Made by a program: the position numbers and the translations under genes. A model generated the notes under the pieces. It searched no databases and was not told where the DNA came from. It worked only from the letters and a program-made list of their open reading frames with translations. A stretch of DNA of 64,000 nt from Hydractinia symbiolongicarpus (lineage: Eukaryota > Cnidaria > Hydrozoa > Anthoathecata > Hydractiniidae): positions 22,940,001-23,004,000 of the forward strand of contig NC_079876.1 of NCBI RefSeq assembly GCF_029227915.1, given 5' to 3'. Shown piece by piece: positions 42,301 to 53,749 of the stretch. Within the stretch, counting starts at the first letter, position 1, and the number at the start of each line of letters is the position of its first letter.

Positions 42301-42340
42301 AATACTTCTCCAATCTCCAATGGTCCTTATCCATCATTTT
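39310..42340. repeat. no gene; dispersed repeats
   Basis: A 50-base sequence starting TATAATAATACGCCAGTTCC occurs identically at 39,661-39,710 and 40,393-40,442. A second sequence (ATGATCCTATACATT) recurs at about 40,069 and 40,209. A run of 16 G at about 40,635-40,650 sits in hAT-like subterminal sequence similar to 5810-5880. No coding region is recognised. Confidence 0.5.
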
Positions 42341-42349
42341 ACCATCAGA

Positions 42350-42760
42350 ACGTTGATGGAAATTAAAATAAAAAAGCATCTTCTCAACCACAAAGTCAAC
42401 AACGACAAAGAATGTAACATATGCCTACCACTAATACTCAAATCAAGCAACGGTTGTCTGATTGTTTCAATCTTTCATCAGCAACAACGTTATCCACAAT
42501 AAACAGAACCTGGTAACCATCCAATTTCCTACTTAAAAGCACAATAGCAATTTATCAACAGGTTCCACCAAAAATACACAATCAGTCGACAACCATTTTC
42601 TTTCAAAATAAGTCAAATAAACCTTAAAGTAGAACACAAAACCACGATATACTTAAAATGGCCGCTAAACTCGCTATCCAACAAATCCAAAGACAGCTTA
42701 GTCCTACCAGAATCCGTTGGTCTAACGAATAACCATGTACAAGAATTCCACACAAACATT
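42350..42760 (-). pseudogene. packaging ATPase relic of another Polinton
   Basis: The minus strand shows, across frames, a Walker A remnant (PTDSGRTKL, lysine replaced), LDLLDSEFSGHFKYIVVLC, the segment WLSTDCVFLVEPVDKL, and Walker B VLFIVDNVVADERL. The order matches the intact Polinton ATPase at 18.9 kb, but sequence is diverged and full of stops. No terminal repeats found around it. Confidence 0.6.
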
Positions 42761-43157
42761 TTAATACAAAAGATTTAAAAATATTCTACCCTAAATATTA
42801 TTCTGCGCATCCATAAATAAAACATATGTGCGTTCAGATTTCCCTTGCTCTCAACAGTCTTCTCTATCTTCCACCATGAAGCTTATTATCCTCAGTAGCA
42901 ACCTCGATCCCAGGACAAGTTGTCTCTTTTTGAATATCGGACGGCGAGACGAACATGGCCCTGGTGGAGGCTGGTCAAAAATCTTTGATTTTCGCAGATT
43001 TTTAATTAATGCACTCGTGTCTCGTTTATCAGGAATTTTATACTTCCTAGTCTTTGGTAAGCGAGTTTCAATTTAATTATTAGGGTCTGGATTTTATCGT
43101 GATCGATGGAAATAGAACTTTTTAGTGAAGACTGGACCTTGAAGGCTTTAGGTCGTG

Positions 43158-45118
43158 ATGGCTCTAACGTATATTGATATTTTAAAGCGAATATCTTTCG
43201 CATTAAATAATTACATTTTTCAGTTTTGCCTGAAACCAAAGCAAGTCATATGTTTGGAAGCTTTGTTAAAGGGGAATGATGTGGTGGCAGTTCTGCCTAC
43301 TGGATTTGGAAAATCAATTATTTTTCATTTACTTGCTGATCTGTTCCCAGTTAAAAATGAAAAGAATATTGTTTTGGTCATCAGCCCTTTAACTTCCATT
43401 ATAAATGATCAGGTGAAATACTTGAATGGGATTGGTTTTTCTGCTGCTGTATTGAACTTGGAACAGAGGAAGTTTGAGGCAGATGAGAGCTTGTTTGGAA
43501 GTAATGATGCAGTGGAGGACGACCATGATGGTACAAATATTACAATTGATTGTGGTATTAAAAACGGAGATATTAAGATTTTATTTGCCCATCCAGAATC
43601 CTTTTTATCTGATCAAGGGCGTTCAATTTTAAAGAGCAAAATTTATCAACAAAATGTGGTAGCTTGCGTGGTTGATGAAGCGCATTGTGTTGAAATGTGG
43701 TAAGTAAACTAGCTCTAGCTGGCTATTCAAGAATATAGATTATAAAATTATAAAAAAACTTTGGTGGTTTTTAAAATTCATTTTATAAAATAATAATGAA
43801 GTACTGTAGGTATGTATATAGCACATATCATATGAAATATTTAACAAAACTGAATATATACAGTATAAAAATCTGTTATATATATATAGCTATATGTAAT
43901 ATATATATGAAAATATATAATGAAACTAATATAAACGAACATATCTTTTGACAAGTTGATAATATATATCTGTTGGTACATAATATAATAAATTGCTAAT
44001 ATATTAGCTATACAAAATTTTAAAAAAAACACTCCATTTATATGTTTTAGGGGTGCTGAATTTCGTGAAGATTTTGGAAAATTATGCACACTGAAAGCTC
44101 TTTTTCCAAGCACACCCATGATTGCTTTGACAGCAACTGCACCCCCAAGCAAAATAAAAAATTTAAAAGAGAAACTATGTTTCAGTCCTTATTGTAAGGT
44201 TGTTGTTGCAAATCCAAATAGAAAAAATATATTTTTAAAGAAATTGCCAAGACGCGGAAACAACTTTGGCTTAAGAAGCTATAACGATATTTTAGTTCCC
44301 ATTGCTAAAGAGTTAAATAAATTACGGGATGATTATCCCATGACAATCATTTACATGAAGCTAAAATATTGTGGCTATGCTTATTCGTTATTTCAGCAAA
44401 CAGTAACTCCAAATAACACAAAACTATTTTGTCAATTTCATGCTCCTCAAACGTCTAGAATGAAGAAAGAAATCTTAGATGAAATTACAAAACAAGATTC
44501 GTCTATTAGAGTTGTGTTTGCAACCACAGCACTCGGGAGGGTGTTAATGCACCAAAGGTTACTGAAGTTATCCACATAACGCCTCCAGCCAATATTGAAT
44601 CTTAAATGCAAGAAATTGGTAGAGCTGGAAGGCGTGGGCAAAACTCAACTGCAACATTGTATTACAATAATGCAGATATTGCTGTTAATAAAAATAATGT
44701 TGACGATAGCATGAAGTGCTTCTGCAAAACAGATCTGTGCTTAAGGAAATTTATTCTAAATTTCTTTGGTTTTAAAAAATATGAACAAGATAATTGTTGC
44801 TCAAATTGTACAAAGTCTAATTTGCTGATAAAAGAAACAACATTACCTTGCCGTGATTTAGTATCAGAAGATGCTTTTAAATGCTTACAAACTGAGCTGA
44901 AAGAAATTATTGAAACTTGGAGACTTTCGCTATTGACTACCCTTGATCAAACTTATGAACTTCCATCTATCAATAAAAATTTGGTTCAAACACTATTGAG
45001 TAAACTTCCATTTATAAGATCTAAAAATGATCTGTTATTTGAATATGATGTTTGGGATGATCAATATGCTACCACCATATACGATAAAATAAATAAGTAT
45101 GCCCCAAAGCATAAATAA
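43158..45118 (+). pseudogene. RecQ-type superfamily 2 helicase, two exons, decayed
   Basis: Exon 1 (43,158-43,699): LKPKQVICLEALLKGNDVVA, Walker A LPTGFGKS, VISPLTSIINDQV and VVDEAHCVEMW. The intron 43,700-44,050 (GTAAGT...TTTTAG) keeps phase. Exon 2: FREDFGKLCTLKALFPSTP, ALTATAPP, VVFATTALG. Then a frameshift near 44,540 and a TAA near 44,605 precede QEIGRAGRRGQNS, the arginine-finger motif VI. A cysteine-bearing RQC-like part (CFCKTDLCLRKFILNFFG, CCSNC) follows. Motif order is that of RecQ. The two lesions make it a pseudogene. Confidence 0.8.
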
Positions 45119-45345
45119 TTTAGGTATATATATAAATATATATAAACAAACTTTAAAATATATAGTATATAATATTCACTTCTGATAAAACAAACTTGTA
45201 AGATTAAAAGCACTCAGTAGACAGAATTTAAAAAAGTTCTACTTTTTCTGGAGGTTTGAATTATCAGCAGTCAATGTTAGCATAAATAATATATATACGT
45301 TTATGGAACTCACCTTGATATAACAGATTCTTACTTTATAAAATC
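45119..45345. other. spacer between helicase and transposase ends
   Basis: AT-rich, with repeated TATATA. It separates two convergent genes. Nothing further seen. Confidence 0.4.
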
Positions 45346-48291
45346 CTAGGGAACATATAGCTGTAATTTATGTTTTTCTAACCATTTTTGATGTTCTACA
45401 ATATTCAAGTAACGTAGTGGGGAACGTTTAATATCAGGAAAACTTTGATGAGCTCTTCCAACAATGTGGCTAAATGGGCGAAGATTAAGCAGGTCGTTTG
45501 TCATCTCTTTTTCATCAGATATGGACTCTCGTTTAGAGTGTTGGACCGATGTATCATGAATATTTAGGTTTTGATCATAATTTTCTTTGATTTCTTTTAC
45601 ACCGTTCACAGCCTTGCACACTTTGCTAATGGATTTTATTGTTTTATTTGCTCCCATTCTTTGCACGATTTGTTTTCCTAAACGATTACTGATTTCTTGT
45701 GATAGATCATCTTCAATGTTTTGCCCTGCTCCACCTCTCCAATTTGAAAAGTATCCCCATTTGAACTCCTCAGACAATCTAGGTGTCAACAAGCATTCTA
45801 CTTGTGCAATGCTTACAAACATCTCTATCGCATATTTACTGTATGCACCAAGTGATCGAAATATTGACAACAAAAGCTTTTGATTGATGAGGTTTCTGTC
45901 ACCATCTCCTTCTTTAGCTGTATCTTTCATCTGAAGGATGAGGACTGTTAAGAAAATGATACACAGACCGTAATTTTTCACTTGATCACCATCTTCAATT
46001 GATTTTTGGAGAACAAATTGATCGACAAAATTATCCAGTAAAGTGTTAAAATATTCTTTTTTTACCTCTTTGCTAGCATGCACCAAATTTTTAGGAAAGG
46101 GATGTCTTTTTGGTTCATCTTCCAATGTATCCATCTCCAAAAAAGACATTGCTGCTACAACAACATATGCTCTACCAACACTTAAAAACAGATCTTCACT
46201 ACCTTCGTATGAGTCTAACACTTTACCTGGGGTTGAATTCCTTCTATTCATTTTCTCCCTGAAATACTTCAGTGTTCCTATCTGGTTGACAGAGTTTGCT
46301 GAGTAAAGCAGAACAAATGAATATTGAAGTAAAGATGCCTTACAGTGCCACATTGCAGCTTTGAAAGGGGAACAATGCTCCAACCGGTCTGTTGGTGTGT
46401 GATTCCCAGCTAATAGGGATTTCGCACCAGCGAAACGGACTCGTGTCAGCTGATCACCACTAAACATTATTTTTATGTCCTTCATTGGATCTTCGTTGGT
46501 AAACACAGTATGAGAATATGATTGACCTGGCTCAGCTGTGTTTTCAGGTAATGGTGTATTGTCGATAATTGGCATGTCAGTCAGTTTACCAGCCTTTTGG
46601 TATATCTCTGCAATCCATTTCTCATATGTTCGCAGGATCTCGACACAATCTGCATACCTTGCTTCATTTGCATCAATGATCGGCATTGAAATTATTGTTG
46701 ACTTTTGGGACATTTTGTCACTAAATCTGTTGTCAATATGATCTGGGATTACTTTTTTTAAAAATTTAAATTTTGGGAAAAACTCAACCAGAATTCTTCC
46801 AATCAGAACCTTTGTTGTCTGTCTGTAACATTCCCATTCTGCCATATTGACAGCAAATTTCTTCCTGTCCATATATCGAATATCTCCAATTGGCTGGTTG
46901 TTTGGAAGATGGTCAAAAGGAATTCTGTTTGCGATTAGATTTGTTGCAAAAAGATGGTAATCTTTGTTGTCAACACCCTTTCTTGTCTCCACTAGTACTT
47001 TCAGATCCCAGTTATCGCCGCTTCCTCTGAGTGTTGTGTTGTTTTTCACTAAATCAATCGCCTTTTCCATATAGTGGCTTCCAATCAAGTTTAACAGATT
47101 TCCTTTCATCTTGTGTGACAGGCATACTCCTAGTTTGTTAAATCTTTCTTGTAACTAGAATATAAGTACCCAACATAGCTTAATTTAGTTGTTCGTTATG
47201 TTTACTTATATCCAAAAACATGTTTTAATGAAAAGTTTTAATATATATATATATACATTTAGAATTTTTTGGATAAATTTTCACCTTTCTATAAAAAGCA
47301 AAATAAGAACAGAAACTTTTTCTATTAGTCGGAGTTAAAATCTCAAGAGCATTTCCCATTATTTACATCTTACATCTACTGACTTATATATTACCTTTTT
47401 GCTGCATCCACCCTCAATGATCAAAACAGTGTTGACTCTCTGATATAAACTAAGTTCATGCCACCGCATTTGCATCAGTATGGAATATATGAAACAAAAT
47501 TTGTTTTTAGTTTCAAGTACAATATCCTTTTGCCCACACACAGCACTAAGAACATCAACAAGTAATGGATGATTTTCTTTGATCTCAGCCCACAGTTTTT
47601 CAATATTAAAATTTTGCATCTCTTCATACCCTTTTTTGTGTAAAATTGATGGTTTTTTTCTTGTGGCAAGTTTTTTACAGGAACTTTTCAAATTATTAAT
47701 ATAATTATTTTTCAAATATGTAGATATAGTTGGACAGTGGTTAATGATTGTATTTGCTACTACCATATTATTATTGGATTTAAGCGCTGTTTCCAGTTTT
47801 AATTTTTGCATTGCTGGTATATTGTCTTCGGGAGAAACAATATTGCGTGGTTGCAGTTGTGTGGTAGGAACTTCAGTTAACTCCTTGTTTTCAGCAAAGT
47901 TAAGTTGCTTTCTAGATTTTCCTTTTTCGTTCTTTTTCTCACTTTCAATAGTTTGATTTTTCTCGTTATGCGGAGACAATATGCCACGTTTGACAGACAC
48001 GTTTTGTCGTAACTGAATTTGATTCAGTTGAACATTTTTCCGAAAGTCTGACATTTTCTTGACAAAGGTGACACAAGACTGACATATAACAGTTGGAAGA
48101 GCATCCAGTTCCGTTGTTCTTAACCCACATGTTAGACTTATTTTGTTCTCAATGTTTTTGTTTTTTCCAATATTGCTGAATATTTTTATAAACAAAGATT
48201 TTTGTTTTAATTTGGCACATAACCTGCAGAAATTTCCATCATTGGAAGTGTTACGAAAGTAAATCTTCTTAGGAGTAGCTGGCTTAGCCAT
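45346..48291 (-). CDS. DUF6589 transposase-like protein with N-terminal zinc finger
   Basis: Two exons joined in phase: 48,291-47,395 (start ATGGCTAAGCC, donor AAG|GTAATA) and 47,154-45,346 (acceptor TTCTAG). Exon 1 has a ZAD-like cysteine pattern, FCRLC near residue 21 and CQSC about 60 residues later, then a charged linker. Exon 2 has the DUF6589 signature FSGDQLTRVRFAGAKSLLAG, TDRLEHCSPFKAAMWHCKAS, and a helical C-terminal half. About 900 residues with no stop or frameshift seen, unlike the helicase next door. DUF6589 proteins are linked to DNA transposons. The catalytic residues cannot be assigned by eye. Confidence 0.7.
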
Positions 48292-48788
48292 TCTTCTATA
48301 CCTTGAATAAAAAAAGAAAATTTTTATATTTAGCAATATAGATGTATATATATAAATGTATAGATAGCTTTGTGTTTTTATCTTATATATAATCCCTTAC
48401 CATTTTAAGAGTTAACAGAATTCTTGCAATATGTAAAATCAGTGTAATTAACATGGAAAGTACATTCAATCCTTTATCTGTTTTTGCGTTGATGTAGCTA
48501 ACTGCGCTTACTTTGTATTCTGATGTTCAGTAGTAATAATAATAATAAATAACTAGTAGCTATCTATCTGTAACTATATATATGTCTACACTTCTTGTTT
48601 TATAACTAGCTAGCTCTAGACAATCTCTTGGTCAGTTGCTAATATTAATTTGAGCATAAGTAGCATGTAGTTACATACAAGCACATCTGGACTGAGAGTT
48701 AACTAGTTAAAACTAATTGAAGCCATAAAAGTTTCTTGCCAAAATGTATTTTTCAAATATTTTTTTCTGATACAAAACATGTATGCAC

Positions 48789-50397
48789 GAATTAAAGGAA
48801 AGGCAGTCATTGCCCCATTTTTTAAATAACCTCTCAGATGAAGATATCGTCACACTCCGTTGTAAGTATGTTATCAGAAAACCAAATATGGACTCAAGGA
48901 TTCAAAGTCATAGGCTTAAACATCAAAACAAACCCCACGTGCACGCGGGAAAATCATATCATCAAAGAAATTGAGTTAGTACATATTTGAAGCTAGTCCA
49001 TTTTTTGAAATATTAAAAATTATATATAAAACGTTTATTTACTTTGTGCTGGGTGCTTGTTCTCGGCTAAACTATTTGTTGTAGTTAGTTTGTGGTAGAA
49101 TTAGTTATGGAAACAGAAAAAACAGGTGAGAAAAACTGTATTTTCTTTGGTTGTCTCGCCAAATGTTTTATCTTTTTTTCAATGAGTGTTTTCTTGTTTG
49201 TAGAAGAATCAAGTTCGAACGTTATCGGGGAGAAGCTTTTATACAAAGCCATTATAAGGGAAACTAGGGAAGAATTAGGTAAGGTCTCTAAAATGTAGTT
49301 TTTTACTTCATAGACACTGTCACAAAATGTTTTAGTCTTTTAAAAATATTTTTCACGAGGTTGCTTGAAGCAAAATATAAACAAAGCAAAGTACTCAATA
49401 ATCGGTGAGTGAGTAAGATGAGTAAAGTATCCTCAATGTTAAAAAGTAACCGCCAAACTGTTTCCAATATACAGTATTATACACTTTTTTTTAGTTGACA
49501 GTTCTTCGGAAGATGAATGCAACACTGAGCTAGATAAAATATTTTCAGATGTTGAAAAAGAAGTTTCTAGTAAGTTATGTACGCACTTCCAACTACCTTT
49601 GTAATACGTCTAGAAAGTAGCGTCCTTGCGAGAAAAAAAGTAAAAAATTCTGAGTTTTTAGGCAAGGCACGTTTTTATTATGTTAGAGCAAACTAAAAGA
49701 TACAAGCGCAGAAGAGAAAAGAAGCTTCAAGCACTTCAAGATGAAGTTATAATTACCCATGATAAAAGATCGGGTAAGTAAAAAATACGATAAAGATAAA
49801 TGTTTTAAATGATTAATATTTTCCTTTTTTTTCTAACCTTTTTACTCATGTTTTCAGATTCACCTGCCAAAAAGCAAAGTGATGGAATTAATACGGAATT
49901 CCCTGAAAAGGTCATCACAGAAAATGTAACCACCTTTCAATGTAATGAATGCGACGCAAACTATACACGCTAAAATAAGTTAAAAGCGCATATGTTGAAG
50001 AAACATAACACTACGTTAACTGACCAGGGTAAGCGTTCAAAATGTTTTTTAGATCATCATCATTTTGTTGCTTAACTGGAAATAAATCAAAATAAAATAA
50101 AATGATCTACCAACTAGTTAAAATTTTTTAAACACAAGATAACACAAAATACTTTGTTGTTTTTATATATAAACCTATGGGAGTGCGGGGAAAGGAGAGA
50201 TTCGTCTTATTATTATAAGAAGAAAAAATTAACTTTATTGTAAAATATATTCCTTTTTTTTTTCTGTTTTTCTTACTACGCGCTACGCACGCATTTGTTT
50301 AAGGGCCCTAAAGCGCATCTGGCCAAGCCCACGGTGCATGCGCCCAAAAAAAAAAATTAAAAAGAAAATGGGGCAATGACTGCCTTTCCGTTAATTC
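48789..50397. mobile_element. nested MULE-like element with 9-bp target duplication
   Basis: Inverted termini of 33 bp start GAATTAA and share GGAAAGGCAGTCATTGCCCC, with one mismatch. A perfect 9-bp direct repeat TGTATGCAC flanks them (48,780-48,788; 50,398-50,406). Nine-base duplications are typical of Mutator-like elements. The 1609-bp body holds no transposase but a spliced gene fragment. It is inserted inside the Academ-like element. Confidence 0.75.
49107..50028 (+). pseudogene. five-exon C2H2 zinc-finger gene fragment inside the nested element
   Basis: Exons follow splice consensus: 49,107-49,125, 49,204-49,278, 49,495-49,569, 49,662-49,773 and 49,858-50,028, each with GTRAG donor and AG acceptor. 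Phases agree for the first three. The product is acidic (ESSSNVIGEKLLYKAIIRET; SSSEDECNTELDKIF). A frameshift sits in exon 4. Exon 5 then encodes a basic part and one C2H2 finger, FQCNECDANYTR, stop, NKLKAHMLKKHN, with TAA inside the finger. A last donor (CAG|GGTAAG type) at 50,029 shows more exons once followed. It may be a captured host gene or a relic of the element's own gene. Confidence 0.55.
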
Positions 50398-50639
50398 TGT
50401 ATGCACAGTGTCGGCCATCTTTATTGTTTACAGTTAGTTTCAGCGTGAATATTTCACGGACCGAGTGACGTTTTATCTTTCGCATAATTAGGTGAAATTC
50501 TCGACCAATCACGGCTCGGAATAAAACCAGCCTCCTCCAGGGCCTTTTTCGTCAGACCTATCAATAAGCGCAGCGCCGATGAGAGACAAAAAGCCCTGGG
50601 AACGAGGTTGCCTCAGTAGTCCTAAAACCAATCCACACC

Positions 50640-51985
50640 GCAAACTTACTCTTATAAATAAACTCTTATATCCATTGCACCGTACAACATTTGTTTCTGC
50701 TCATTTTAATACTCCTGCAATCGACCCCTAGCAAAAAAGACTCCGAAAATGTTTCACAATCTCTTCCATATCCATCTTCATTTTCCTTCATTTGATATAC
50801 CCTTTGGAGATCTTGAGGGCATATTAAAACAAAAATTTAACACTATCAGCCTTATCAACAACCACCGCCTTATGCCTTGATACCCTATTATACAATATAG
50901 CAGTAACCACGTAATTCAATCTAACTTTATGCCCTAAAGTTATCAATCCGTGTTAAAACAATAATCGTCCAGCCTCAACTCGCAAGTAATTCTTTTCGCT
51001 AATGCATATTGATGGAAGTGCATAGTACTATCAATCAACTCAAAATCTATGGAAATACACAAGGTTATTCGCCTTCAAAGCATCTTTTGCGCTCACCCTC
51101 AACTTTTGAAGACTATCATTACAGATACCCTGACGAACCTTAACATCCCTCTGTCCATCTGTTATTCACAAATTTCTCCAACACATTAATTTATCAAAAT
51201 CATCAATATAGACAAGTTCGTGTGATTTTATTCTAATGACAACTTTCCCAACAACCGCCTTACCCAAATTATTACCAGTACCCTTGCTCGTAAGTTCAAT
51301 ATTAAACAACTTCATATAATCATCACTCAACTCACCATCCTCCCCATCAATCAACCTTTTCTGCTTCTCATACTTCAGATCCTTATGTTCCTTTATCATA
51401 ACATATTTGGCTGTAGCAGTTTTTAACGCACCCCAAAATATCCTGCAAAGACATATCGAGACCCACAACCTCCCTTAAATATTTCCGGAATTCAACGCTT
51501 TCGGAGACTTCAAAACCCCGTCTTTATTTGTGAACTTTACGGTACATTTATTACCTTTTATCTCAAAATACATAAATTCTGTAATATTACAGAAGGCTAA
51601 ACAGAAAAAAAAAACTCACCAGTCGCCTCAGTTCGCATGACAAATATAAGTATTGATTTGAATAAATCAATTGCACTTGCATTTTGAATTCGTATTGACT
51701 TTAGTTTAAACATTATATTGCATTCACAATTACTGTGTTACGAATAAGCCTTTTGATTTGTTTCATCGTCCCAGCTGTGTATCCGATACAAATTAAAAGG
51801 CTTGTTCGTGGCGATACAACTGGCGAAAAGGTGCCGAAATCAAGTTGGACTTTCAATCAAACGGCTGAACAACCCGTCTTAAATTTGTCAAATCCGCCCG
51901 TTATCAAAATTTGTTTGAGAATAGATCACATTTGATTGAGTTTCTTTAAAACTTACGCATGGTTCGCAATTTCACCCAAATTTGA
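50640..51985. other. no gene recognised
   Basis: A minus-strand frame at 51,166-51,468 shows an internally plausible protein (ELTSKGTGNNLGKAVVGKVV) but no domain I can name. It may be another decayed viral or transposon gene. The rest is AT-rich. Confidence 0.3.
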
Positions 51986-51989
51986 TAAT

Positions 51990-52740
51990 ATATTTAATTC
52001 AATTCTCTTACAGCACGATTCGTTACTCCATCACATTGCTCGTGTTGATTTCGATAAGTAACCACAACTTTTCGAATCCGACCATCTAAACTCGTATGTA
52101 CATCTGTTACCATTCCGTATGGATACATGCTCGCCAAAACACCGTCACGTTTAAAAAAAAACGTCGCCAAGTTTGGTATCTCAACTAGTTGAAAACCATT
52201 CCGGATTATTTGTTAAAATTTAGAACATACGAAAATTTCCAACTTTTAAACCATGATTGAAATATTCGTTAGTTGTCCTTAAAAATTTTCGCTGAGCTGC
52301 TAATATCATTCAATGGATCGACAGGGCTTTGATTCTTATTTCTTTCCAGATGAAGTGTGTTGGGCGTTAATTTCATATTTTTAATTATCTGCATACGCCG
52401 CTTAAAGCTAAAAACAGATCGTTGATTGTATTAGCGACTTTTGCAGCTTGCGTTTCCCATTGCATTAATGATAGTCCTTCGTAATACATGTTCTTTTCCA
52501 CAGATGATCGAATTTTCCACATATGTTCACAAATTTTTCGTTCCACCTTTCCATAAAAATTGTGTCCCCCAACAGGACACTTCTCAAAATCAACATTATG
52601 GTTCCATAAAACACATTCTTGACATGTGAAAAAATTAAATGAATATCGTGAAAGCGTTTGACAATTTTACTGCCTTCATCGCAACGAATTATTTTTAAAT
52701 AGCAAAGCACGAGAATCTTATAAAGCATTGGATAACATAC
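51990..52740 (-). pseudogene. BEL/Pao integrase C-terminal relic
   Basis: The minus strand reads CPVGGHNFYGKVERKICEHM, then LSLMQWETQAAKVANTINDL. After stops and frameshifts it continues with LTPNTLHLERN-like words and KRDGVLASMYPYGMVTDVHT, RKVVVTYRNQ, the DUF5641 pattern. It is the end of a BEL/Pao pol with many lesions. Confidence 0.6.
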
Positions 52741-53749
52741 AGAAGAGGTCGTTGGACAACAAAATACAGCAAACTATACCTTAACTGTTGCTCTTTTGTT
52801 GTGGGGCAAGTGAGATTTGAAATAATCAGCCAAATCCACTTGAGTAATGTAGAAAGCTGATCAGGTCTCGAGATTTAATAACAAAGCTTTTTTCAAAACT
52901 GGACAATGGACTGTTTCCACTCCGGAAACCTGGGAAAATAGTAAAGTGAGTAAGTCTAAAACGATCAAAGTGAGAAGGGTGAATGATCCAAATTGGTAGG
53001 TGAACATGTATCAGATTATGAAAAGGAGGTTTATATTCAAATAACCGACGTTATAGTTTTTGGATGTTGTAAAAAAATATTTCGATCAGGGCGAATTATT
53101 GGTCGTTTAGTTTAGTTATAGCTAGTTGTCAACTGGATTATTGATTGTTATGTTCTATTTCGAATTTTTTGTGTAGGCAGCTATTTAGGTTTTCGTTTTT
53201 TTGTTGGATTTTTGTTTTGATTTGTTTTGTAGATAGTTAAATAACTAGTTGCTATCTTCCTGTATAATAGTTGATCAATTACTTGCTGATTGATAGATAT
53301 GTGTTCAGCTGCTTGGTGGATCATCGTACGTTTTGGGAAACTTTGGAAGGGTGATAAAATTAATGGAATATTTTGTTAATGTTGTCGGTGGTGATATTTC
53401 CGTAAAACGTGACAGATTGCTTGCATGTGTTAATTGTGGTGATTATACCGAGAAACAGATTGATACTTTGTCGGGATTTGATGTTGAGACGTTTTATTCA
53501 CAAAAGACAGTGTAAGCTGGCGCGTTGATGGTAAAATCGTTGGAGGAAACAATTATTAGCTTTTATTTAAGTGTTACTTCAAATGCATGAACACGTATCA
53601 AGTGGTACACCAATACTTACGTCATATGGTTTTAATAAGACATATGTTGGTCATAAAGGAAATCTTACATCAACGATATGTGTCTCCTTATTCTCACTGT
53701 GAAAGTTCGTGTTTGTGTTCCTTCATCGATTTGAATTTGCCTGTTGGGA
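52741..53749. other. no gene recognised
   Basis: A plus-strand frame at 53,333-53,515 (LLACVNCGDYTEKQIDTLSG) has no known domain. It precedes the PolB relic and may belong to the same decayed element. Confidence 0.3.

Larger units (their letters stand above)
42898..50611. mobile_element. Academ/AcademH-like DNA transposon
   Basis: The left end GCAACCTCGATCCCAGG (42,898) and the inverse of the right end (GCAACCTCGTTCCCAGG, ending 50,611) match. Matches continue inward to GGCCCTGGNGGAGGCTGGT (about 42,957-42,976 and 50,532-50,551). CTCAGTA flanks both sides (42,891-42,897; 50,612-50,618). Inside are a RecQ-type helicase gene (+) and a DUF6589 transposase-like gene (-), tail to tail. Academ elements with a helicase (AcademH) are a known animal lineage. 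That DUF6589 is the Academ transposase is my inference, and the 7-bp repeat is longer than usual for Academ. Confidence 0.65.
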
